Positions 29,174-39,113 of a stretch of DNA of 51,163 nt are shown in pieces. Within the stretch, counting starts at the first letter, position 1, and each line of letters starts with the position of its first letter. This DNA is from Ureibacillus sinduriensis BLB-1 = JCM 15800. GTDB lineage: Bacteria; Bacillota; Bacilli; Bacillales_A; Planococcaceae. The translations under genes were made by a program, and so were the position numbers. The DNA lies in contig NZ_JPVO01000037.1 of the NCBI RefSeq assembly GCF_000772955.1, forward strand, positions 1-51,163, written 5' to 3'. The notes beneath the pieces are model-generated. The model made no database searches, had not been told where the DNA came from, and saw only the letters and a program-made list of their open reading frames with translations.

Positions 29174-29803
29174 TCAGCTTTGCGATTCAGGTGCTCCCGT
29201 CGCTTTGATGTCTTGGACTTCCGTGTCTCCTTGTCCAGCAGTATCATCATTTACAACAACAGGTGGAGTAACTGAAACCAGTGTGTCCTCATCTGCGTTT
29301 ACTATCTCAAATGGAACAGTATTTCTTATTTCCGCAACAGAGATGGATTCGTTCATTCCTACATTTGATGCATCGACTTCAATTGACTCTGGTATCTCTG
29401 ACGGTTTTACTTTAATTTTCAATTCACGCACAGGCTGCATTAGTACTCCGCCTTCTTTTACGCCCACAGACTCACCAGTTACTGTAACAGGCACATCTAC
29501 CTCCAATTCCTCAGCCATATTGATTGAAAGTAAATCTATATGTTTCACTGTTCCTTTTAGTGCACATCTTTGCACATCCGTTACAACCGCATTGATTTGT
29601 TTTCCTTCCAAATTGATTTTGAATACACTCGTACGTCCATACTTTTGAACAGCTTTTGACATTTCTTTATAATCAAGTGTTACCGGTTTATTGTCTACGT
29701 TATACCCGTAGATGACTGCAGGTAGCTGCCCTTTATTTCGAAGTTTCGTTAAAGTAGATCGAGCTCCTGTTTCTCTATTCTTGGCTTCCAAAATGATATC
29801 CAT
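29174..29803 (-). CDS. ctc: Ribosomal protein L25/Ctc
   Basis: A two-domain 5S-rRNA-binding protein of 209 residues: L25 domain (about 1-93) and the C-terminal TL5-like beta domain (about 95-185), ending in an acidic tail. In B. subtilis ctc is a sigma-B general-stress gene, but I find no sigma-B promoter here. I start it at the ATG at 29803, after AAAGGGG. A perfect inverted repeat lies in the upstream region. Confidence 0.95.
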   Translation of the reverse strand: MDIILEAKNRETGARSTLTKLRNKGQLPAVIYGYNVDNKPVTLDYKEMSKAVQKYGRTSVFKINLEGKQINAVVTDVQRCALKGTVKHIDLLSINMAEELEVDVPVTVTGESVGVKEGGVLMQPVRELKIKVKPSEIPESIEVDASNVGMNESISVAEIRNTVPFEIVNADEDTLVSVTPPVVVNDDTAGQGDTEVQDIKATGAPESQS

Positions 29804-29836
29804 AAAAAAACCCCTTTCAAAAGTTTTCACCACTAA

Positions 29837-29863
29837 TAGTATTCCTTAATTTATGGAATACTA
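29837..29863. repeat. Perfect inverted repeat upstream of ctc
   Basis: TAGTATTCC (29837-29845) and GGAATACTA (29855-29863), nine-base AT-rich spacer. It lies 34-60 bases before the ctc start and has no T run, so it is more like an operator or leader hairpin than a terminator. Confidence 0.65.
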
Positions 29864-29995
29864 AACTTTCCACGGACAAAAAATTGGCTATTAGGATTAT
29901 TTTGGAAACAGGTTGCACCATTTTTATTATCTGACTTGTACAATACAAACCGAAACTCTTACTTACACTTCTTTCCTAGGAAATTTACCAATACA

Positions 29996-30030
29996 TAAAA
30001 AAGACAAGGCATGGATCGCCTTGTCTTTAC
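29996..30030 (-). terminator. Intrinsic terminator of glmU-prs
   Basis: AAGACAAGGC (30001-30010) pairs perfectly with GCCTTGTCTT (30018-30027), T run on the minus strand; 12 bases after the prs stop. Confidence 0.9.
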
Positions 30031-30041
30031 ACTAGATTATC

Positions 30042-31001
30042 TTAGTCGAATAATGTACTTACTGATTTGTTTTCATATACGCGAGAAATAGCTTCTGCCA
30101 TTAAAGTAGCTACTGAAAGTTGTTTAACTTTCGGAGACATTTTTTCTTCAGTTAATTGAATAGTATTCGTTACTACCAGTTCTTTAATAACTGAATTTTC
30201 AATACGCTCAATTGCTGGACCCGATAGTACTGGATGTGAACAGCATGCATAAACTTCCTTCGCACCTGCTTCAATCAAAGCATTTGCACCTATCGTAATC
30301 GTACCGGCAGTATCAATAATATCGTCGATTAAAATACAGATTTTACCTTCAATATTCCCAACAATATTCATAACTTCAGCCACATTTGGTTTTGGACGGC
30401 GTTTGTCGATAATGGCGATCGGAGCTTTTAGGCGCTCAGCCATTTTACGTGCACGTGTAACCCCACCGTGATCAGGAGAAACAATTACCACTTCATCGGG
30501 ATTGAAGTTTTTAGACTTGAAGTAAGTGGATAGAATTGGTACAGCTTGTAAATGGTCAATTAGGATATCAAAGAAACCTTGGATTTGTGGGGCATGCAAA
30601 TCTAGTACGATTACTCGGTTTGCACCAGCAGTTTCTAATAAATTTGCCACTAATTTTGCTGTGATCGGCTCACGCGCTTTCGCTTTGCGATCTTGTCGGG
30701 CATAACCATAGTAAGGCATTACAACGTTGATTGTACGAGCGGAAGCACGTTTAACAGCATCAATCATAATTAATAATTCCATTAAATGTTCATTAACAGG
30801 AGCCGAAGTAGATTGAACGATAAATACGTCGCAACCACGGATACTTTCTTCGATGCTAATTTGAACTTCTCCATCACTGAAGTGTTTGACAGATGATTTA
30901 CCAAGTTCTACTCCCATTTGTTCAGCGATTTCTTGTGCTAATGGGTAGTTCGAATTTAAAGAAAAGATTTTTAATTTTGTGTCAGCATATTGATACGGCA
31001 T
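30042..31001 (-). CDS. prs: Ribose-phosphate pyrophosphokinase
   Basis: Makes PRPP from ribose 5-phosphate and ATP, for nucleotide, histidine and tryptophan synthesis; PRPP is also the effector of PurR and the substrate of Hpt, both encoded nearby. The 319-residue product has [16 protein letters not shown], the catalytic flexible loop DKRRPKPN, and the PRPP site [18 protein letters not shown] precedes the ATG. It follows glmU by about 26 bases. Confidence 0.98.
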   Translation of the reverse strand: MPYQYADTKLKIFSLNSNYPLAQEIAEQMGVELGKSSVKHFSDGEVQISIEESIRGCDVFIVQSTSAPVNEHLMELLIMIDAVKRASARTINVVMPYYGYARQDRKAKAREPITAKLVANLLETAGANRVIVLDLHAPQIQGFFDILIDHLQAVPILSTYFKSKNFNPDEVVIVSPDHGGVTRARKMAERLKAPIAIIDKRRPKPNVAEVMNIVGNIEGKICILIDDIIDTAGTITIGANALIEAGAKEVYACCSHPVLSGPAIERIENSVIKELVVTNTIQLTEEKMSPKVKQLSVATLMAEAISRVYENKSVSTLFD

Positions 31002-31027
31002 GATGGCCTCCTAATAGTTTTACAAAT

Positions 31028-32392
31028 TTATTTTAACTTCTTCGCGTAATCTAGTTTATTCTCTTGTCTTGAACGTGCAATTCCCAATGCATCTGCCGGC
31101 ACTTCTTTAGTAATGGTTGAACCAGCTGCTATAAATGATCCAGCCCCCAATTTAACTGGCGCTACTAAGTTGGAGTTGCATCCAACAAAAACATTATCTT
31201 CGATGATTGTTTTAAATTTATTTTTACCATCATAATTTACTGTAATCGATCCACAACCAATATTAACGTTATTTCCAACCTCAGCATCACCAATGTAACT
31301 TAGATGGGAAACTTTTGTATCGTTGCCTAGAGTGCTTTTCTTCACTTCAACGAAATTACCGATTTTTACATGGTTGCCTAAATGAGTATCAGGACGCAAG
31401 TGAGCAAATGGACCAACTGCAGTATCTTCTCCTATATAACTATCAGTCACGACGGAATTTTGTACAGTAGTACGGTCATCGATTTTACTATTTGCAATAT
31501 TAGAATTAGGCCCTATAATACAATCCTCGCCAATGATAGTATGTCCCTCGATAATCGTGCCAGGCTTAATTACCGTATCACGGCCGATTTGTGCATCAGC
31601 ACTAATGTGCGTAGTCATTGGATTGATGATTGTGACACCATTTCGCATATGTTTTTCATTAATGCGATTTCGCATTATTTCCTCGGCTTGAGCTAATGCC
31701 ACGCGATCATTAACACCTAATGTTTCATCAAAATCAGGGCATGTATAAGCTGAAACGATTTCGCCTTGGTTTTGCAAAATTTCAATAACGTCAGGCAAGT
31801 AATATTCACCTTGTGCATTTTCATTGTTAACTAGTTTTAAGGCATCGAATAGAGCCTTGTTGTCAAAGCAATACGTACCTGTATTAATCTCTGTAACTAG
31901 TTGCTGTTCAGGTGTAGCATCTTTTTGTTCTACAATTTGTGCCACCTGACCATTTGCATCACGGATAACACGGCCGTATCCAGATGGATTGCCAGCTACA
32001 GCTGTTAAAATTGTTGCCTTGGCTTTTTCATTATTGTGATGTTCAAATAGCGCTTTCATTGTTTCTGGTTGAATTAATGGCGTGTCGCCACAAACAACTA
32101 GCGTTGTACCTTCTAGTGAGCTTAATATACTTTCTGCTTGGATGACTGCATGTGCAGTCCCAAGTTGTTCTTCCTGTAGTACATACTCGCTTTTAGCACC
32201 AAGTTGTTCTTTCACATTTTCAGCCCCATGACCAACAACAGTGACGATGCGATCTACATCCAGCGTTTGGATGTTCTCCACAACATGTTCAACCATTGGC
32301 TTCCCACATACAGGATGGAGCACCTTATATAATTTGGACTTCATGCGAGTTCCTTGACCAGCAGCCAAAATGACCGCGAAAATGTTCGTCAT
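31028..32392 (-). CDS. glmU: Bifunctional UDP-N-acetylglucosamine synthesis enzyme
   Basis: Acetylates glucosamine 1-phosphate and joins it to UTP to form UDP-GlcNAc for wall synthesis. The 454-residue product has the uridyltransferase motif [11 protein letters not shown] at the start and a C-terminal left-handed beta helix (about 250-450) with hexapeptide repeats and the acetyltransferase residues around [17 protein letters not shown] use the ATG at 32392; a TTG six codons upstream lies inside the ribosome site. A strong sigma-A promoter precedes it. Confidence 0.97.
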   Translation of the reverse strand: MTNIFAVILAAGQGTRMKSKLYKVLHPVCGKPMVEHVVENIQTLDVDRIVTVVGHGAENVKEQLGAKSEYVLQEEQLGTAHAVIQAESILSSLEGTTLVVCGDTPLIQPETMKALFEHHNNEKAKATILTAVAGNPSGYGRVIRDANGQVAQIVEQKDATPEQQLVTEINTGTYCFDNKALFDALKLVNNENAQGEYYLPDVIEILQNQGEIVSAYTCPDFDETLGVNDRVALAQAEEIMRNRINEKHMRNGVTIINPMTTHISADAQIGRDTVIKPGTIIEGHTIIGEDCIIGPNSNIANSKIDDRTTVQNSVVTDSYIGEDTAVGPFAHLRPDTHLGNHVKIGNFVEVKKSTLGNDTKVSHLSYIGDAEVGNNVNIGCGSITVNYDGKNKFKTIIEDNVFVGCNSNLVAPVKLGAGSFIAAGSTITKEVPADALGIARSRQENKLDYAKKLK

Positions 32393-32432
32393 GATCTTTG
32401 AGTCCTCCAATTTTTATTCATATTCTCTTATG

Positions 32433-32461
32433 ACTATATAGTAAATTCACTGCTTTTTCAA
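32433..32461 (-). promoter_or_regulatory. glmU-prs promoter (sigma-A)
   Basis: Minus strand: TTGAAA (32456-32461), 17-base spacer, TATAGT (32433-32438). Confidence 0.75.
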
Positions 32462-32507
32462 GGTTTCCAGACTTGACAAAACGTTGACATATACAATGGA
32501 TTTTTAT

Positions 32508-32542
32508 TCTAAAAAAAAAGTCCACTCATATTTGAGTAGACT
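32508..32542 (-). terminator. Intrinsic terminator of spoVG
   Basis: AGTCTACTC (32534-32542) pairs with GAGTGGACT (32519-32527; one G-U), followed by nine T residues on the minus strand. Confidence 0.88.
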
Positions 32543-32558
32543 CATATTGTTTTTAATA

Positions 32559-32849
32559 TTATGCATTTGCTTCTTCAAGCTGCAGGACTTCTTCTTCGCT
32601 AGAAGCATGATAAGCAGCCAATACAACTTCTTGAAGTTTATTTCGTGTATCAGAGTTAATAGGGTGTGCGATATCACGGAATTCTCCGTCTGGTGTACGC
32701 TTACTTGGCATAGCAACAAATAATCCATTGTTGCCATCAATCACACGGATATCATGTACGACAAATTCATCATCCAATGTAATTGAAGCAATCGCTCGCA
32801 TACGGCCATCAGTTTGGACACGTCTTAATCTTACGTCAGTTACTTCCAT
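32559..32849 (-). CDS. spoVG: SpoVG regulator
   Basis: A small nucleic-acid-binding protein affecting septation and sporulation in Bacillus and virulence in Staphylococcus and Listeria. The 96-residue product begins with [24 protein letters not shown] sequence and contains the hallmark [16 protein letters not shown]. It stands alone between terminators, under a sigma-H-type promoter. Confidence 0.97.
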   Translation of the reverse strand: MEVTDVRLRRVQTDGRMRAIASITLDDEFVVHDIRVIDGNNGLFVAMPSKRTPDGEFRDIAHPINSDTRNKLQEVVLAAYHASSEEEVLQLEEANA

Positions 32850-32889
32850 TCTTTCACTCCTCTCTTCTATGATGCCTTTAAAAGATATG

Positions 32890-32914
32890 ATTCTACAAAA
32901 ATTTTAATATTCCT
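32890..32914 (-). promoter_or_regulatory. Sigma-H promoter of spoVG
   Basis: Minus strand: AGGAATA (32908-32914), 14 bases, GAAT (32890-32893), matching the sigma-H pattern AGGAWWT-N12-14-GAAT and the known control of B. subtilis spoVG. The sequence upstream is very AT-rich, as at the B. subtilis gene, where AbrB binds. Confidence 0.75.
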
Positions 32915-32959
32915 TCTTTTATTACACAAAAATTTTAAAAATTATAAATATTTTTTCCA

Positions 32960-32989
32960 AAAAAATGATGGAGCCAATTTGCCTCCATC
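32960..32989 (-). terminator. Intrinsic terminator of purR-ridA
   Basis: GATGGAG (32967-32973) pairs with CTCCATC (32983-32989), followed by seven T residues on the minus strand. Confidence 0.85.
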
Positions 32990-33004
32990 ACCAAGTATAA
33001 GTTT

Positions 33005-33379
33005 CTATTCTACTACTGCGATTACTTCAATTTCTACTTTTACATCCTTTGGCAATCTCGCAACCTCTACTGCCGAACGAGCTGGTTTATGATCGCCGAA
33101 ATGATTGGCATATGTTTCATTCATAGCCGCAAAGTCATTCATATCCCCCAGGAATACAGTTGTTTTTACAACTCTATCCAACGAGCTGCCTGCTGCTTCC
33201 AAAACGGCTTTTAAATTTTCAAATACTTGATTCGTTTGTGCTACAATATCACCTTCAACCAATTCTCCAGAAGCTGTCAAAGGGATTTGACCAGAACTAT
33301 AAAACATTCCATTTACGACGATGCCTTGTGCATATGGGCCAATTGCGGCTGGTGCATTTGTTGTAGATATTGTTTTCAT
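33005..33379 (-). CDS. ridA: Reactive intermediate/imine deaminase RidA (YabJ)
   Basis: Hydrolyses reactive enamine/imine intermediates released by PLP enzymes. The 124-residue product has the family start [13 protein letters not shown], the conserved Arg and the ending KVEIEVIAV. It starts one base after the purR stop, so it is in an operon with purR, as in B. subtilis. Confidence 0.95.
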   Translation of the reverse strand: MKTISTTNAPAAIGPYAQGIVVNGMFYSSGQIPLTASGELVEGDIVAQTNQVFENLKAVLEAAGSSLDRVVKTTVFLGDMNDFAAMNETYANHFGDHKPARSAVEVARLPKDVKVEIEVIAVVE

Positions 33380-33380
33380 T

Positions 33381-34208
33381 TTATTTTCTCCCCTTTAAAA
33401 AGTAATTTCCCTCGCTCAAAGCGATTGTGCGATCCTTTTCATTTACGGCATGAAGTTTTACTAAAGAATAATAATCATCCACCAAGGTTTCATCAGCATG
33501 TTCCGCTTCCACTAGAACGGCCATCCCGGCTAACTGGCAATCAAATTCCTCAAGTAGATTTTTCATTCCATTCATTGTCCCGCCAACTTTCATGAAATCA
33601 TCTGTAATCAGAACACGTTGGCCGACTTTCATACTGCGTTTGGAAAGCACCATTGTCTGAATGCGACGGGATGATCCAGACACATAATTTATGCTTACGG
33701 TTGAACCTTCCGTTACTTTACTGTCACGGCGCACCACCACAACAGGGACATTCAAATGTCTGGCGATTGAGTGCGCAATCGATATTCCCTTCGTTGCCAC
33801 AGTCATTATGACATCGATTTGTTGGTCCGCATAGATGCTCGCGAATACTTTTCCGACTCTATTCATTAGTTCCGGATTTCCAAGTAAATCTGTCATGAAC
33901 AAATATCCACCTGGCAATAAACGATCCGACTGACTTAACTCATTTATTAAGATTTGAATAATTTCACGTACTTCGTTATCCGACATCTTCGGGATATATT
34001 TCACCCCGCCTGCTGCTCCAGGTACTGTCATCAACAACCCGATTCCTTTTTCTTCAAAAGTCTCTTTAACAATCGATAAATCCTCACTTATAGATGATTT
34101 GGCAGATTGATATGTTTCAGAAAAAAAGGTAAGCGGGATTAGCTGATGTGGATGCTCAAGTAAATAATACGTCATATCAACAAGACGTTCGCTTCGCTTC
34201 CATTTCAC
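33381..34208 (-). CDS. purR: Purine operon repressor PurR
   Basis: Represses purine synthesis genes; PRPP relieves repression. The 275-residue product has an N-terminal winged helix (about 1-74, [23 protein letters not shown]) and a PRT-like domain with the PRPP motif [13 protein letters not shown] choose the GTG at 34208 because the protein from there aligns with the known PurR start and GGAGTGG lies eight bases upstream; longer frames lack similarity. Confidence 0.95.
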   Translation of the reverse strand: MKWKRSERLVDMTYYLLEHPHQLIPLTFFSETYQSAKSSISEDLSIVKETFEEKGIGLLMTVPGAAGGVKYIPKMSDNEVREIIQILINELSQSDRLLPGGYLFMTDLLGNPELMNRVGKVFASIYADQQIDVIMTVATKGISIAHSIARHLNVPVVVVRRDSKVTEGSTVSINYVSGSSRRIQTMVLSKRSMKVGQRVLITDDFMKVGGTMNGMKNLLEEFDCQLAGMAVLVEAEHADETLVDDYYSLVKLHAVNEKDRTIALSEGNYFLKGRK

Positions 34209-34232
34209 GAGATCCACTCCACTCCTACACAT

Positions 34233-34270
34233 GTAAAATTAACTGCCTACTGAGTTAACAGCAGACAGTT
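34233..34270 (-). terminator. Stem-loop between ispE and purR, possible terminator
   Basis: AACTGTCTGCTG (34259-34270) pairs over 12 positions with CAGTAGGCAGTT (34241-34252; two G-U), six-base loop. Only AATTTTAC follows, so the T run is weak. It may end ispE transcripts or sit in the purR leader. Confidence 0.55.
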
Positions 34271-34344
34271 CACCCGATTTATTGCATTTTGTTTCAATAA
34301 TAAACACGAATATTTTATAGAAAAAGTAACACAAACATACGCAT

Positions 34345-35211
34345 TTACGCAAGTGAATTCCTTTCACCCAACAATCTTACTGCAAAAACCTCATCACAAA
34401 ATCCTCTTAAGCCATTATAAATTCTCCCTAGTCTTGATTCATTATCCACTAGAGCAAATACGGTAGGACCACTTCCGCTCATTAATACGGCATCGGCTCC
34501 AAAGCGTTTCATTTGCTCCTTGATCATGACGACTTCCGGGTGCAATTTAAATGTAACAGACTCTAGGACATTCCCAACTGAGTTGCACATTAAATCATAA
34601 TCATTGGTTTCGATCGCCTGAATCATCATTTTGGTATTAGGGTGTTCGATTTCTTCAATGTTTAACCCGCCATATACTTGGGCAGTTGATACACCGATTT
34701 TAGGTTTAGCCAAAACTACCCAACACGTGGGGGGAGCCGGCAATTTTTGAATTACTTCTCCGCGTCCGGTTGCTAGCGCTGTCCCTCCATAAATACAAAA
34801 TGATACATCGGAGCCAATCTTGGCACCCAGTTCAGCTAAAGTATCAATGGATAGACCTAACTCCCATAATTCATTCAATCCTTTTAATGTGGCTGCAGCA
34901 TCGCTGCTACCGCCGGCAAGACCCGCGGCAACCGGTATCTCTTTTTCAATCGAAATCGTCACACCATGTGCAACACCACATGTATCCTTGATTAGTTGGG
35001 CTGCTTGATAAGCGAGATTTCGACTATCGTCCGGTATAAAGCCATTGGTTGAAATAATTTTGATCAACCCGTCGGCTCTGCTTTCTAGTCCAATTCGATC
35101 GCTTAAGTCAACCGTGGTCATAATCATTTCAACTTCATGGTAATTATCAGGTCGTTTATATAGAACATCCAATGTTAAATTTATTTTTGCAGGGGCTTTT
35201 ACGTAAAGCAT
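34345..35211 (-). CDS. ispE: 4-diphosphocytidyl-2-C-methyl-D-erythritol kinase
   Basis: A GHMP-family kinase of the MEP isoprenoid pathway. The 288-residue product has the substrate segment [12 protein letters not shown], the ATP loop [15 protein letters not shown] and the C-terminal [12 protein letters not shown] start it at the ATG at 35211 with CGAGGAGG upstream; the longer frame starts beyond that site. Confidence 0.96.
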   Translation of the reverse strand: MLYVKAPAKINLTLDVLYKRPDNYHEVEMIMTTVDLSDRIGLESRADGLIKIISTNGFIPDDSRNLAYQAAQLIKDTCGVAHGVTISIEKEIPVAAGLAGGSSDAAATLKGLNELWELGLSIDTLAELGAKIGSDVSFCIYGGTALATGRGEVIQKLPAPPTCWVVLAKPKIGVSTAQVYGGLNIEEIEHPNTKMMIQAIETNDYDLMCNSVGNVLESVTFKLHPEVVMIKEQMKRFGADAVLMSGSGPTVFALVDNESRLGRIYNGLRGFCDEVFAVRLLGERNSLA

Positions 35212-35280
35212 ATATGTCCTCCTCGGATTGCCATCCAAATCCTTTTCTTAACCTTTTAATGAGCTTTAATACTTTCATAT

Positions 35281-35310
35281 ATTTTACCATATTGAACATG
35301 GAAGTGTCGC
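35281..35310 (-). promoter_or_regulatory. ispE promoter (extended -10)
   Basis: Minus strand: GCGACA (35305-35310), 18-base spacer, TAAAAT (35281-35286) preceded by TGG. Four of six -35 bases match. Confidence 0.55.
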
Positions 35311-35357
35311 TAGCTCATACTTCACGACCCCGTTTTGGCTATTGGTTACATTTTTAA

Positions 35358-35399
35358 AATAAAACAAAAGCCAATAGACCCCGTTTAGGAGCTATTGGC
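35358..35399 (-). terminator. Intrinsic terminator of sspF
   Basis: GCCAATAG (35392-35399 region) pairs with CTATTGGC (35370-35377 region), followed by TTTTGTTTT on the minus strand. A third copy of the arm lies at 35333-35341. Confidence 0.8.
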
Positions 35400-35411
35400 A
35401 CAATGTCAACA

Positions 35412-35606
35412 CTACTTATTCATATTGTTTTGGTTTTGCTGTGCTAGACCTTGTTCGGCCATTTCAATTGCTCGCTTTACCATATTACCTGCATCACGTG
35501 ACTTAATTCCACCCCAGCCTTCACGTTCGACTACATCATAAAATCCGAGTTCCTTGGCTATCTCTTCTTTTAGACGACTCGACATGATACCTTTTCTTCT
35601 GGCCAT
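35412..35606 (-). CDS. sspF: Small acid-soluble spore protein, alpha/beta type (SspF)
   Basis: A DNA-coating protein of the dormant spore that protects against UV and heat. The 64-residue product contains the family core [36 protein letters not shown], including the site cut by germination protease near EIA. I start it at the ATG at 35606 with AAGGAGG upstream; the longer frame covers the promoter. Confidence 0.94.
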   Translation of the reverse strand: MARRKGIMSSRLKEEIAKELGFYDVVEREGWGGIKSRDAGNMVKRAIEMAEQGLAQQNQNNMNK

Positions 35607-35645
35607 GCAGTTTTGCCTCCTTAAGAATAAGTAGGTTGACAATAA

Positions 35646-35677
35646 TAGTATGTACGGATAAAAATAAAAAACACTCA
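35646..35677 (-). promoter_or_regulatory. Sigma-G-like promoter of sspF
   Basis: A perfect CATACTA (-10, 35646-35652) on the minus strand, about 40 bases before the ATG. The best -35 is TGAGTG (35672-35677) at 19 bases, one longer than usual, and lies within the veg terminator. Confidence 0.6.
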
Positions 35678-35693
35678 TAATCTGAGTGTTTTA
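35668..35693 (-). terminator. Intrinsic terminator of veg
   Basis: AAAACACTCA pairs with TGAGTGTTTT around a short loop, then T residues on the minus strand; just after the veg stop. Confidence 0.85.
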
Positions 35694-35709
35694 ATAAGAC
35701 AAATAAAAA

Positions 35710-35970
35710 CTATTTGGCAATGGCAACCTGTACATCATCTAAAAAAGTAATTTCTACTGCTTCTGTTAAAATATCTGTGTAGCTATAAGAAACGCGTTTA
35801 CATGCGTTGTCTTCTTGATCGAGTTCTACGACAAAGACTGCATGATATGTGTCACTTAGTACTCCATCACACTCAACCGTTTTCTTGCGACCTCCGTTTG
35901 CTTTTAATCGCAAACGTTTACCCAAATTACAATCTAGAGACTTCTTAATGTCAGCTAACGTTTTTGGCAT
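35710..35970 (-). CDS. veg: Veg protein
   Basis: An 86-residue conserved Firmicutes protein; in B. subtilis it is strongly expressed and stimulates biofilm matrix genes by a mechanism not fully known. Recognisable start [20 protein letters not shown] and the core [25 protein letters not shown]. It has tandem strong promoters. In B. subtilis yabG lies between rsmA and veg; here there is none. Confidence 0.95.
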   Translation of the reverse strand: MPKTLADIKKSLDCNLGKRLRLKANGGRKKTVECDGVLSDTYHAVFVVELDQEDNACKRVSYSYTDILTEAVEITFLDDVQVAIAK

Positions 35971-35994
35971 TTCGCATACACCTCACTACACCAT

Positions 35995-36023
35995 ATTATA
36001 GCCCAGTTATGGATATTTGTCAA
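35995..36023 (-). promoter_or_regulatory. veg promoter, perfect sigma-A consensus
   Basis: Minus strand: TTGACA (36018-36023), 17 bases, TATAAT (35995-36000). All 12 bases match. Confidence 0.9.
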
Positions 36024-36034
36024 CAAATTATAAT

Positions 36035-36064
36035 ATTTTATCAGCAGACAAATATCCTTGTCAA
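36035..36064 (-). promoter_or_regulatory. Second veg promoter (sigma-A)
   Basis: Minus strand: TTGACA (36059-36064), 18-base spacer, TAAAAT (36035-36040), 41 bases upstream of the consensus promoter. The two -35 regions share TTGACAA followed closely by ATATC/ATATT, so they may have arisen by duplication. Confidence 0.6.
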
Positions 36065-36118
36065 CTTTTTTTATATAAAAATCACATAAATATTATAGAT
36101 TATAGATTCGAGTTCAAA

Positions 36119-37565
<1,447 letters not shown>

Positions 37566-37650
37566 AAATATACCCCTCTTCTAAAGCAATCTCTGACTAT
37601 AATAACATGAAAAGTGACTAGACGTCGTTCTCATACGTTAATGGGGGTGA

Positions 37651-37667
37651 TGTTAGTTATACTAACA
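37651..37667. repeat. Perfect short palindrome upstream of rnmV
   Basis: TGTTAGT and ACTAACA around TAT. It lies about 90 bases upstream of the rnmV start, between the yabE terminator and rnmV; the scale fits a repressor operator. Regulator unknown. Confidence 0.5.
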
Positions 37668-37687
37668 AGAATTCGCTTATAGGCGTT

Positions 37688-37730
37688 TTTCAAAAAGAAA
37701 AGCCTCCCTGCAAGTCCACAGGAAGGCTTT
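37688..37730 (-). terminator. Intrinsic terminator of yabE
   Basis: A 12-pair stem (37719-37730 with 37699-37710, one G-U), followed by TTTTCTTTTT on the minus strand. Confidence 0.9.
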
Positions 37731-37775
37731 CATCATTTCGATTGAATTATGCTAAACTATTCTTATATTAATAGT

Positions 37776-38978
37776 TTAATTTAAGATTTTAATGCGCACT
37801 TTTTTGCGGCCCCAACTATTCGCCTGGGCATCCGAACCAACAAATACGTCGATTTTATTCCCCTTAATGGCGCTGCCTTTATCTGCTGCAATTGCATTTC
37901 CGTACCCTTCAACCCATACTTTTGTCCCTAATGGAATTACACTTGGGTCTACAGCGATCACTTTCATGCCATCGGATAAGGCTAAACCTGTTGCGGTCAC
38001 TCCTGAACAGCCAGAGCAATTAGCTGTGTAAGCTGTTGCGGTTACATAAAACTCTTTACTGCTGCTAGAAGCGGAACTTTTACTACGCGAAACAGATGCT
38101 GTTACAACCTTAGTTCCAACTGCCACTACTTTCGTAGTCGGTTTTTGAATCACTTCTTCGGATTTTATTACTTTTTCTACTACCTTACCATTTTTCTTTG
38201 TAATTTCATAAGTACGTGCAACTTTTCCTGCCTCGCCTTGTGTGATTACTTTCTCTTTTCCTTTTAGCAATGAAGAGTCTGATTTCGTTTCCACCGCGAA
38301 ATCAATAGATTCTTCCACTACATCGGTAACCTTTTCTACGCGAACAACTGTGATTCTATCTTCTGGGGCAATAACTTTCTCCAGACCATTTTCAACACGA
38401 TCAAACTCATTAAGCTGAATTCCCTGTTGTTTCAAAAAGTTAGCGACCGTAGTCGAAGTGGACCAAACTTGTCTTTCTTCTAAACCATCGACAAGCGTTA
38501 ACTGAAACGCCTTTTGAATATCAATTTGGTTAGTCTCGCCTACTTCTGCGTCCAGAGCCAGTGATACTTTATCATGCTCTGTTACTTCGATATTTGCCTC
38601 TTCCAAAATGTTCTTCACTTTACTTTCAGTTGTCCATACCTTTGACTGACTTCCGTCAACTGAAATTGTGACTTCTCTTGCTTGTTCCCAATCAATCGTC
38701 ATTCCATCAACGATTTTTGTATTCAGTGAGGGTGATACTTTATCATATTGAGTGATTACGATACCTTCCGAGTCCAGAAGGTCGCCTACTGTATTTGCGT
38801 GTGTTAATATTTCTTCTTCTTTTCCGTTTGCATTTACTACCACCGAGTCCTTGGTGACTTGAAATACTACGAATGATACTACCGAAACAAACAGAATCAG
38901 TGACAATGCACCGACAACTGTTTGCTTACGCCTCAATGATCCTCGGAACAAGTTTTTCATGGAAATTATTTTTGACAT
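37776..38978 (-). CDS. yabE: Cell-wall-active protein YabE (DUF348-G5-3D)
   Basis: A surface or secreted protein thought to act on peptidoglycan, akin to resuscitation-promoting factors. In order: an N-terminal membrane/signal segment (about 20-40), three DUF348 repeats (about 44-85, 101-143, 158-200), a G5 domain (about 210-288), a Ser-rich linker (296-307) and a C-terminal 3D domain (309-400) with the three conserved aspartates, including AADKGSAIKGNKIDVF. 400 residues, normal for the family. A perfect sigma-A promoter lies just upstream. Confidence 0.92.
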   Translation of the reverse strand: MSKIISMKNLFRGSLRRKQTVVGALSLILFVSVVSFVVFQVTKDSVVVNANGKEEEILTHANTVGDLLDSEGIVITQYDKVSPSLNTKIVDGMTIDWEQAREVTISVDGSQSKVWTTESKVKNILEEANIEVTEHDKVSLALDAEVGETNQIDIQKAFQLTLVDGLEERQVWSTSTTVANFLKQQGIQLNEFDRVENGLEKVIAPEDRITVVRVEKVTDVVEESIDFAVETKSDSSLLKGKEKVITQGEAGKVARTYEITKKNGKVVEKVIKSEEVIQKPTTKVVAVGTKVVTASVSRSKSSASSSSKEFYVTATAYTANCSGCSGVTATGLALSDGMKVIAVDPSVIPLGTKVWVEGYGNAIAADKGSAIKGNKIDVFVGSDAQANSWGRKKVRIKILN

Positions 38979-39007
38979 GAAAAAAACGCCTCCTTAGCAC
39001 TCGTTGG

Positions 39008-39036
39008 ATTATACGGACTACTTTTCTAGCTGTCAA
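39008..39036 (-). promoter_or_regulatory. yabE promoter, perfect sigma-A consensus
   Basis: Minus strand: TTGACA (39031-39036), 17 bases, TATAAT (39008-39013). The leader is only about 23 bases. Confidence 0.88.
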
Positions 39037-39080
39037 CCAAATTAACTTTTTAAAGAAATTAGCCCATTTAAACGAAGCCT

Positions 39081-39110
39081 TCCTAAACGCAGTATTGGAG
39101 GCATTTAGGA
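39081..39110 (-). other. Stem-loop between tatD and yabE
   Basis: TCCTAAATGC (39101-39110) pairs over ten positions with GCGTTTAGGA (39081-39090; one G-U), ten-base loop, directly after the tatD stop. No T run follows, so it is not a standard terminator; it may protect the transcript 3' end. Confidence 0.5.
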
Positions 39111-39113
39111 AAT

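Noticed and set aside
29166..29648. A 160-codon open frame antisense to ctc
   Set aside because: No ribosome site, composition of a shadow frame (Ser/Thr-rich), and ctc on the other strand is a certain gene.
29804..29960. Sigma-B promoter for ctc
   Set aside because: The best GTTTAG is followed only by GGAATA, which matches the -10 GGGTAT at two positions.
32473..32497. Plus-strand TTGACA (twice) with TACAAT near the glmU/spoVG gap
   Set aside because: Spacers of 13 and 2 bases cannot form a sigma-A promoter, and no plus-strand gene follows.
34270..34340. PurR boxes before purR
   Set aside because: Only one weak CGAA-centred match; the paired, spaced arrangement needed for PurR is not there.
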